Shown piece by piece: positions 56,431 through 62,343 of a stretch of DNA of 64,000 nt. Below the pieces are notes generated by a model that saw only the letters and a program-made list of their open reading frames with translations, was not told the DNA's origin and did no database searches. Position numbers and translations under genes: made by a program. Origin of the DNA: UBA1422 sp963676385 (GTDB lineage: Bacteria; Bacillota; Clostridia; Peptostreptococcales; Anaerovoracaceae); the NCBI GenBank assembly GCA_963676385.2, contig CAXXMM010000002.1:186001-250000 (forward strand), in the 5' to 3' direction. Every line of letters begins with the position of its first letter. Position 1 is the first letter of the stretch.

Positions 56431-56603
56431 TTTTCACCTGATTCTTTTTATATATACTACCACGGCTATGGTTACAGTTCAATAAGTTGAGGCAGGTTTC
56501 AAGCGTTTCAAAAAATATTACGGGAAAGCGGCAGTACATTTTAGTTCACACCGTCCTTCAACGATGGTACAATTGTAGTAAGTGTTGAATAAAGGGTGAC
56601 GGA

Positions 56604-57863
56604 ATGAGACAATTTGATTTATTAATGGGGAAGGGGCACAGACCCGGGCTGGGAATAAAGGAACTTCTCAAGTTTGTGGGACCTGGGTTGCTGGTGACAG
56701 TGGGTTTTATTGATCCGGGAAATTGGGCATCCAATCTTGCCGCAGGATCAGCCTACGGGTACACCTTGCTTTGGATGGTTACCCTTTCCACTATCATGTT
56801 AATTGTACTTCAGCACAATGTAGCACACCTAGGAATTGTAACAGGGGATTGCCTTGCCGAGGCAGCAACCAAACATCTTCCCCCAAAAGTTTCTACTATT
56901 ATTTTGGGAACGGCCATGCTGGCCGCAGCTGCAACAGCATTGGCGGAAATTTTAGGTGGAGCCATTGCCCTGCAGATGCTGTTTCATCTTCCCATCCGGC
57001 TAGGTGCTGTATTGATGTTGATTCTGGTCTTATGGATGCTGTTCAGTCATTCCTACGAAAGACTGGAAAAGTGGATTATTGGATTGGTGTCCATCATCGG
57101 ATTGTCTTTTATTTACGAATTGACCTTGGTGGATGTCCAATGGGGAAATGCAATGATGGGATGGGTTACTGCTGATTTTCCTGTGGGAGCAATGCCGATT
57201 ATTATGGCCGTTTTAGGGGCTGTCGTCATGCCGCACAATCTTTTTCTTCATTCGGAAATCATTCAAAGCCGCAAGTGGAATTTGGAAGACGAGCAGGTGA
57301 TGAAAAAGCAACTGAAATATGAATTCCTGGACACTTTGTTTTCTATGGGCGTGGGCTGGGCCATTAACAGTGCCATGATTATTCTTGCCGCTACCACGTT
57401 TTTCTCTAAAAACATTCAAATTACAGAGTTGGCTCAGGCCCAACAAATGCTAGTTCCCTTGGTGGGGCAGGGAGCTGCAGTGGTTTTTGCCATTGCGTTA
57501 CTGTTTTCGGGAATTTCATCCACGGTTACAGCGGGTATTGCCGGAGGTACGATATTTGCCGGCCTCTTTGGAGAACCCTACGACATGAAAGATAATCACA
57601 CCAAATTTGGAGTGGCTGGGATTTTAATTGTTTCTACCATTGTGATTTTTCTCATTTCAGATCCTTTCTGGGGGTTGGTATACAGTCAGATGTTCTTAAG
57701 CATTCAACTGCCCATTACTGTATTTCTTCAGGTATATTTAACTTCATCAAAAAAAGTAATGGGAAAACACCGAAATGGAACTTTCACAAAAATTGTTTTA
57801 GGTTGTATCGCCAGCGTGCTGACAATTCTGAATGTGATGTTGCTTGTCAGCGTTATCAATTAA
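56604..57863 (+). CDS. Nramp family divalent metal ion transporter (MntH-type)
   Basis: A 419-residue transporter with eleven to twelve helices. The metal-binding motifs are FIDPGNWASN in helix 1 (DPGN) and MPHNLFLHS in helix 6 (MPH). It brings Mn2+ or Fe2+ into the cell with protons. Compared with classical MntH, the DPGN motif is followed by WASN rather than the common YATN/FATN, as in a branch found in anaerobes. The Shine-Dalgarno is AGGGTGACGG. It is a single gene, convergent with the ferredoxin gene 6 bp downstream. Confidence 0.9.
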   Translation: MRQFDLLMGKGHRPGLGIKELLKFVGPGLLVTVGFIDPGNWASNLAAGSAYGYTLLWMVTLSTIMLIVLQHNVAHLGIVTGDCLAEAATKHLPPKVSTIILGTAMLAAAATALAEILGGAIALQMLFHLPIRLGAVLMLILVLWMLFSHSYERLEKWIIGLVSIIGLSFIYELTLVDVQWGNAMMGWVTADFPVGAMPIIMAVLGAVVMPHNLFLHSEIIQSRKWNLEDEQVMKKQLKYEFLDTLFSMGVGWAINSAMIILAATTFFSKNIQITELAQAQQMLVPLVGQGAAVVFAIALLFSGISSTVTAGIAGGTIFAGLFGEPYDMKDNHTKFGVAGILIVSTIVIFLISDPFWGLVYSQMFLSIQLPITVFLQVYLTSSKKVMGKHRNGTFTKIVLGCIASVLTILNVMLLVSVIN

Positions 57864-57869
57864 TGGGCT

Positions 57870-58091
57870 TTATTTCAAACCAAAGGCACCGTGGGGGCAT
57901 GCACTAACACACTGACCACAACCAACGCATTTTGAAGGATCGTAATGGATTTGGATTTTCATGAAACCCAATTTGACTTTGTTGACTGCACCGGCTTTAC
58001 AAGTTTTCACCACAGGGCAAAAAGGTGATTTGTCACAACGAGATTCTTTGAATATGGCTTTCCTAGAATTCTTGTAATTATTATTTTTCAT
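57870..58091 (-). CDS. Small 4Fe-4S ferredoxin-like protein
   Basis: A 73-residue protein with a C-terminal CVGCGQCVSACPHGAF cluster motif and an irregular N-terminal Cys set (CDKSPFCPVVKTC), which suggests one complete [4Fe-4S] cluster plus a modified second site. The ATG at 58091 follows GGAGGT with 7 nt spacing; the upstream in-frame ATG at 58103 lacks one. It lies back to back with the DsrE gene. Confidence 0.83.
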   Translation of the reverse strand: MKNNNYKNSRKAIFKESRCDKSPFCPVVKTCKAGAVNKVKLGFMKIQIHYDPSKCVGCGQCVSACPHGAFGLK

Positions 58092-58188
58092 AAATACCTC
58101 CACAGTGATATATTGTTAAAAAGTTCCTAGTGACTATATAATATCAGATTTTATTTTTGGAGTTGGTGAGCAACTCACATAGGGTGAT

Positions 58189-58216
58189 TTGCCATAAAGA
58201 TTCCTTGTTGTATAAT
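58189..58216 (+). promoter_or_regulatory. Promoter of the DsrE-like gene
   Basis: TTGCCA (58189-58194) and TATAAT (58211-58216) are 16 nt apart, about 20 nt before the start codon. Confidence 0.55.
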
Positions 58217-58234
58217 AAAAATGGAGGAAAAAAT

Positions 58235-58579
58235 ATGAGCATTGACAAGTTAACAATATTATGGACGACTGAAGATGAAGAAACTGCCTTAAACATGATA
58301 TTAATGTATACTCTCAAGTCTAACGTAAACAAATGGTGGAAAGAGTGCAATCTAATTACCTGGGGGCCATCCAATAAACTGGTGGCGGAAAGCCCTGAAG
58401 TGCAACTTATGATCAGACAAATTCAGGAATCGGGGGTGAAGGTCTATGCCTGCAAAAGATGTGCGGAGGAATATGGCATTGTTGAGCAATTGGAAAAAAT
58501 GGGAATAGAGGTAAAACTAATGGGAGAACCCCTGACAAAATATCTTCAAGATAGTACCTATAGAGTTCTCTCTATATAG
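58235..58579 (+). CDS. DsrE family-like protein
   Basis: A 114-residue alpha/beta protein resembling DsrE/DsrF-type sulfur-relay or peroxiredoxin-like proteins: LITWGPSNKLVAESPEVQ, then VKVYACKRCAEEYGI with a CxxC-type pair where DsrE proteins carry an active Cys. AATGGAGGA precedes the ATG at 58235. It is followed 16 nt later by an ATPase gene. The function is not settled; similar small proteins are widespread in anaerobes. Confidence 0.72.
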   Translation: MSIDKLTILWTTEDEETALNMILMYTLKSNVNKWWKECNLITWGPSNKLVAESPEVQLMIRQIQESGVKVYACKRCAEEYGIVEQLEKMGIEVKLMGEPLTKYLQDSTYRVLSI

Positions 58580-58595
58580 AAATTGTGATGAAAAT

Positions 58596-59315
58596 ATGGA
58601 CCAATATATTAACAAAATTACATTAAAAAGGGAACTGGTCAAAGATTATTCCCAGTATCCCTTTTCCGTTGCTGCGGTAAAGACTCTTTCTTCCCTGTCG
58701 CTGAAGGCGCCGGTCACTTTTTTTGTGGGTGACAATGGAACAGGGAAGTCTACGATGATTGAAGCCATGGCAGTGTCCTATGGATTGAACCCAGAAGGGG
58801 GCTCCAAAAATATTGTTTTTTCCACAAGAAATACAGTGTCCCAATTGGAAGACTATATTGTACTGGAAAAAGGAATCAAAAGACCAAAGGATGCTTTCTT
58901 TTTGCGGGCTGAAAGTTTTTATAACCTTGCGTCCAAAATAGACGATTTTGGCGATTTGGATCAATATTATGGTGGCCGGTCTCTCCATGCTCAGTCTCAC
59001 GGAGAAAGTTTTCTGTCAACCATAAATGGCAGATTCTTTGGGCAGGGACTGTACATTCTGGATGAACCGGAAGCTGCATTATCTGTGACGGGGCAGATGG
59101 CTATGCTTCGATTAATGCAAGATTTAATTAAAAACCATTCCCAGTTTATTATTGCCACCCATTCTCCCATTTTGACCGCATATCCTGATGCAGTTATTTA
59201 TGAGGTGACGGATGCCGGGATTTCAAAAAAACCATATGAAGAGATTTCCAATTATGAGCTCACAAAATACTTTCTGAATAACTATCAGAAAATGTTAAAA
59301 GAAATTCTTGATTAG
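58596..59315 (+). CDS. AAA family ATPase (ABC-like fold, OLD/RecF style)
   Basis: A 239-residue soluble ATPase with Walker A GDNGTGKST (about residue 48), Walker B GLYILDEPEAALS and a switch ATHSPIL. The pieces between are short, as in stand-alone predicted ATPases of defence or stress contexts. No nuclease domain is present. It follows the DsrE-like gene closely, ends with TAG, and its last 21 bp overlap the convergent transporter gene. Confidence 0.82.
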   Translation: MDQYINKITLKRELVKDYSQYPFSVAAVKTLSSLSLKAPVTFFVGDNGTGKSTMIEAMAVSYGLNPEGGSKNIVFSTRNTVSQLEDYIVLEKGIKRPKDAFFLRAESFYNLASKIDDFGDLDQYYGGRSLHAQSHGESFLSTINGRFFGQGLYILDEPEAALSVTGQMAMLRLMQDLIKNHSQFIIATHSPILTAYPDAVIYEVTDAGISKKPYEEISNYELTKYFLNNYQKMLKEILD

Positions 59316-60554
59316 CCGCGTACTGTGGCTTTTTTCACTTTTTTCAGCAGATTTCATTTTCAAGTAGATAGCAATCACTAGCGAAAAAACAAAACAGCCG
59401 GCAAAAATATGAAGGGTATCTGTATAACTGTTGGTTGTTTCTCGAAGCCAAGAGACCAGCAGTGGACCTGCAATACCGGCAGCCGCCCATGCAGTTAAAA
59501 TCTTTCCGTGAATGGCACTTAACTCTTTGGTGCCAAAGCAGTCACTTAAGTAAGCAGGCATTGCTGCAAAACCACCGCCATAGCATGTGATGATAATGAA
59601 TATGAGAAGTTGGAAAAGCAGAGGATTGGTTGTTGTGGACAGAAAGTAAAACGCAAAGATTTCAATGACGAAGAATGCAATATACGTTGTTCCTCTGCCA
59701 ATGTAATCTGAGATAGACGCCCAAGCAATCCGACCAAACCCATTGAGTAAACCAATAAGTCCTACCATAGCCGCCGCTGCTACCGGTGACATTTTTATTA
59801 CATCCTGCGCCATGGGGGAGGCCACACTTAACAGCCCAATTCCGCAGGTGATATTGATAAAAAAGATACACCAAAGGGCATAGAATCGCCAAGTATGAAG
59901 GACCTCTTTGGAAGTGTATTGAATTTTGACTTCACTGGCATTGACTAGAGTTTTGGTACTGGAAACCTGTCCAACAGTGAGAGCCCCTTCATTTTGTGGG
60001 GGTGCCAGATATAAGGAAGCGCAAACCATGATAATGAGATATACAATTCCTAAAATAACAAACGTAAGAATTAAACTGTAGGATTCCAAGAGCCATTGCA
60101 TAATCGGACCTGCAATTAAGCTGGCAAAACCAAAGCCCATGATGGCGAGTCCGGTTGCAAAACCTCTTCGATTTGGAAACCACTTTACCAGTGTGGAGAC
60201 AGGGGTGATGTAGCCAATGCCCAACCCCATACCACCGATAACGCCATAAAATAGATACATCAATGGCAAGCTATGTAAATAGAGGGCAAGGGCAGTTCCC
60301 AGCATGCCGGTACCAAACAAGCAACTTGCCAGAAGACCTGATTTTTTTGGACCTTTTTTTTCCACAAAACCGCCAAGAAAGGCGGCAGAAAGGCCAAGGG
60401 AAAAAATAGCTAACGAAAACGTCCATTGAGTTGATTTTAAGGTAAATCCCATTTCGCTCATAATGGGTTTGGTCAAGACACTCCAGGCATACACACTGCC
60501 AATGCAGATATGAATTCCAATAGCGGATAATGCAATAAGCCATCGATTTTTCAT
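59295..60554 (-). CDS. OFA family MFS transporter (oxalate/formate antiporter type)
   Basis: A protein of about 419 residues with twelve helices, opening LIALSAIGIHICIGSVYAWS, the OFA family start, and containing the loop GFVEKKGPKKSGL. Such carriers exchange small carboxylates such as oxalate, formate or pyruvate. The ATG at 60554 follows AAGGAGAG; an upstream ATG at 60575 is less likely. Two ZTP riboswitches in the leader suggest expression rises when ZTP/ZMP accumulates, meaning 10-formyl-THF is short, which fits formate handling. The end overlaps the ATPase gene by 21 bp. Confidence 0.87.
   Translation of the reverse strand: MKNRWLIALSAIGIHICIGSVYAWSVLTKPIMSEMGFTLKSTQWTFSLAIFSLGLSAAFLGGFVEKKGPKKSGLLASCLFGTGMLGTALALYLHSLPLMYLFYGVIGGMGLGIGYITPVSTLVKWFPNRRGFATGLAIMGFGFASLIAGPIMQWLLESYSLILTFVILGIVYLIIMVCASLYLAPPQNEGALTVGQVSSTKTLVNASEVKIQYTSKEVLHTWRFYALWCIFFINITCGIGLLSVASPMAQDVIKMSPVAAAAMVGLIGLLNGFGRIAWASISDYIGRGTTYIAFFVIEIFAFYFLSTTTNPLLFQLLIFIIITCYGGGFAAMPAYLSDCFGTKELSAIHGKILTAWAAAGIAGPLLVSWLRETTNSYTDTLHIFAGCFVFSLVIAIYLKMKSAEKSEKSHSTRLIKNFF
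59314..59336 (+). terminator. Terminator of the ATPase gene, inside the convergent OFA gene
   Basis: AGCCGC (59314-59319) pairs with GTGGCT (59325-59330, one wobble), followed by Ts. It lies within the last codons of the reverse-strand transporter. Confidence 0.6.
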
Positions 60555-60601
60555 GTGACATCTCTCCTTTTCCAACAGTCAATTTGTAAGAGGACACTCT
60601 G

Positions 60602-60706
60602 AAAAAAATGGACCATCTGAACAGAGCGATTCCTCTTTGCCCAGACGGTCGACGACTACACCTATGGTTCATGTGGTTGTTTCCACTGATCCGTCAGTTC
60701 CATAGG
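60602..60706 (-). promoter_or_regulatory. ZTP (pfl motif) riboswitch, gene-proximal copy, with terminator
   Basis: Read on the reverse strand, the aptamer (60706-60638) has the family landmarks: ACTGACGG, a GTGG/CCAC hairpin, then the 3' domain GACCGTCTGGGCA. Immediately downstream GACCGTCTG (60650-60642) can instead pair with CAGATGGTC (60619-60611), followed by CA and seven T residues: a terminator that uses the aptamer's own 3' strand. ZTP binding should prevent the terminator and switch the OFA gene on. Confidence 0.88.
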
Positions 60707-60729
60707 ATATACATATTTTTTTGCCAGGG

Positions 60730-60829
60730 AAATAAAAAACCGCCCTGAACAAAGAATGAATTGCCCAGACGGTCGACACAAAACAATATGGTTCATGTGG
60801 TTCAATCCACTAATCCGTCAGTTCCATAC
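60730..60829 (-). promoter_or_regulatory. ZTP (pfl motif) riboswitch, distal copy, with its own terminator
   Basis: The second aptamer (60829-60762) has the same landmarks: GGAACTGACGG, GTGG/CCAC and CGACCGTCTGGGCA. ACCGTCT can pair (two wobbles) with GGGCGGT, followed by TTTTTTATTT (about 60740-60730). It lies in series with the proximal copy, so transcription must pass two gates. Confidence 0.85.
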
Positions 60830-60847
60830 TGTCTATTAAGTAATTTA

Positions 60848-60876
60848 AGTATAGCAAATAAAATTTGCGTTGTCAA
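60848..60876 (-). promoter_or_regulatory. Promoter of the riboswitch-OFA unit
   Basis: On the reverse strand TTGACA (60876-60871) and TATACT (60853-60848) are exactly 17 nt apart, about 20 nt before the distal aptamer. Confidence 0.8.
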
Positions 60877-60939
60877 AGAAAAATTACCATGAATTTATCA
60901 TTAGCGGTGACAAAAAAAGTGGCATGAATTCATGAGAGG

Positions 60940-60968
60940 TTGAATAGGATGGAATAATTGTATAAAAT
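60940..60968 (+). promoter_or_regulatory. Promoter of the nitroreductase gene
   Basis: TTGAAT (60940-60945) and TAAAAT (60963-60968) are 17 nt apart. Transcription would begin about 10 nt before the Shine-Dalgarno AAAGGAG (60985). Confidence 0.55.
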
Positions 60969-60992
60969 AATCTCATGAAAAGAGAAAGGAGA

Positions 60993-61024
60993 GTATGATG
61001 TATTTGGACTGAAATACATCATAC
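60993..61024 (+). promoter_or_regulatory. Perfect 13-bp hairpin between Shine-Dalgarno and start codon of nitroreductase
   Basis: GTATGATGTATTT (60993-61005) pairs perfectly with AAATACATCATAC (61012-61024) across a 6-nt loop. The Shine-Dalgarno AAAGGAG (60985-60991) lies just before it and the ATG (61034) 10 nt after. Folding out the hairpin would leave about 10 nt between them. A five-codon frame (ATG at 60995, stop TGA at 61010-61012) also begins inside it. As DNA, the same repeat could be an operator. Confidence 0.6.
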
Positions 61025-61033
61025 AAGAAAATA

Positions 61034-61573
61034 ATGATTGAAGCCATTAAACAAAGACGGAGTATTCGCAAGTACACGGATCAACCTGTTGAAAAGGAAC
61101 TTTTGCTGGAAATAATTGATGCGGGACGCTTGGCACCATCGGATTCCAATACCCAACCGTGGAATTTTATTGTTGTACAATCCGATGAAATGCGGAAAAA
61201 GCTGGCCCATGTATCCCATCAACAGGAATGGATGATGTCAGCTCCGGTATTTATTGTATGCGTGGCGGATATTCGGGTTACTACCACTGAGGAAGGACCG
61301 TTGCATGTCAACGAAGACACCCCTGGGATCGGACCCAAACAAATTATTTTGGACACAGCAATCGCCGGAGAGAATATAGTGTTGGCAGCCCAATCTCTTG
61401 GTCTGGGGACCTGCTGGGTGAGCTGGTTTATACAAGATGAAATTCGACCAGTATTAGGAATTCCGTCAGACAAATATGTGGTTTCAGTTATTACGCTGGG
61501 ATATCCGGATCAAGAGCCAAAACAAAGGCCGCGAAGGACGTTGGAGGAAGTCGTCAGATACGAGAAGTGGTAA
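61034..61573 (+). CDS. Nitroreductase family FMN protein
   Basis: A 179-residue flavoprotein opening IEAIKQRRSIRKYTDQPVEK, the FMN-phosphate Arg motif of the family, with APSDSNTQPWNFIVV and LAAQSLGLGTCWV. It reduces nitro groups, quinones or related acceptors with NAD(P)H, usually as a dimer. The ATG at 61034 has no usable Shine-Dalgarno right before it; the only strong one lies beyond a hairpin. A TetR gene is convergent and ends 20 nt downstream. Confidence 0.92.
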   Translation: MIEAIKQRRSIRKYTDQPVEKELLLEIIDAGRLAPSDSNTQPWNFIVVQSDEMRKKLAHVSHQQEWMMSAPVFIVCVADIRVTTTEEGPLHVNEDTPGIGPKQIILDTAIAGENIVLAAQSLGLGTCWVSWFIQDEIRPVLGIPSDKYVVSVITLGYPDQEPKQRPRRTLEEVVRYEKW

Positions 61574-61592
61574 AATAATTGAGAAAAAATCT

Positions 61593-62189
61593 TCACTTTT
61601 TCTTCACCATGCTTGGGGAGGCCAGAAACCATCCGTTTAGGCCATTTAACATGATGGCCTCGGATTTTCTAAGAATTTCTTCGGGTTGGCGTTGGAAATT
61701 GTGGCGAACGCATTCTTGTACGATTCCAATAATACCGGAACTGGTAAAAGAGAAGAAATAATCGTAATCTTCTTCTTTTGCATCAGTTCCCTTGTTTTTT
61801 TCTTGCCAGACGGGCAGCAACCTATCTCGAATCAACGATTTAACTTTCATAACAAAATCGGAATCTCCATAGGGCCCGAAAAACGCCTTGCATAGATCCT
61901 GATTCCCATAGGAAAAATAGATAATCTCTCTTAGTACCGGCAGGCTTCCGCCATTCAAATCGGTAATTTCTGTTTGATCCAATATCTCCCCTAATTCTTG
62001 GTATATATCTTGTTTCATTTGTTCCTTTAGATCATATATGTCCGTAAAGTGAAGGTAAAAAGTACCCCGGTTAATGTCCGCTTTTTCTGCCAGCATTCCA
62101 ATGGTAATGTCTTTGATAGGCTTTTCCTGCAGCAGCAGAACTAGCTGATCAAACAATAGTCTTCGAGTTTTTCTGATTCTTCTGTCCAT
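61593..62189 (-). CDS. TetR/AcrR family transcriptional regulator
   Basis: A 198-residue regulator with the HTH IGMLAEKADINRGTFYLHF (about 29-47) and a C-terminal domain of the TetR_C_8 type common next to efflux or YhgE genes. It closely resembles the other TetR protein at 46.3 kb. It is divergent from the YhgE/Pip-type gene, and an 18-bp perfect palindrome lies between them, so it probably represses that gene and itself. Confidence 0.9.
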   Translation of the reverse strand: MDRRIRKTRRLLFDQLVLLLQEKPIKDITIGMLAEKADINRGTFYLHFTDIYDLKEQMKQDIYQELGEILDQTEITDLNGGSLPVLREIIYFSYGNQDLCKAFFGPYGDSDFVMKVKSLIRDRLLPVWQEKNKGTDAKEEDYDYFFSFTSSGIIGIVQECVRHNFQRQPEEILRKSEAIMLNGLNGWFLASPSMVKKK

Positions 62190-62247
62190 TATTCAACACT
62201 TTCCTTTCAAGATGTTCATTTTTCAACGTAATTTGAGGGATTGCTTA

Positions 62248-62276
62248 TTGAAATGGTTTCTTAAGTACATCATAAT
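62248..62276 (+). promoter_or_regulatory. Promoter of the YhgE/Pip gene
   Basis: TTGAAA (62248-62253) and CATAAT (62271-62276) are 17 nt apart. The palindromic operator follows just after the predicted start of transcription. Confidence 0.55.
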
Positions 62277-62301
62277 AAAAAATGAGAAAATAATCAACAT
62301 A

Positions 62302-62319
62302 ATGTTTATTAATAAACAT
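62302..62319. promoter_or_regulatory. 18-bp perfect palindrome, likely TetR operator
   Basis: ATGTTTATTAATAAACAT reads the same on both strands. It sits between the promoter and the YhgE gene and beside the TetR gene. The length and symmetry suit a TetR dimer; the binding itself is inferred. Confidence 0.7.
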
Positions 62320-62343
62320 GGTGTGGAGAAATGGAAGGAACAG

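Noticed and set aside
60638..60829. Two similar repeats upstream of the OFA gene taken as a mobile repeat or CRISPR-like unit
   Set aside because: They have the landmarks of ZTP aptamers, there are only two copies, and each is followed by a terminator in the gene's direction.
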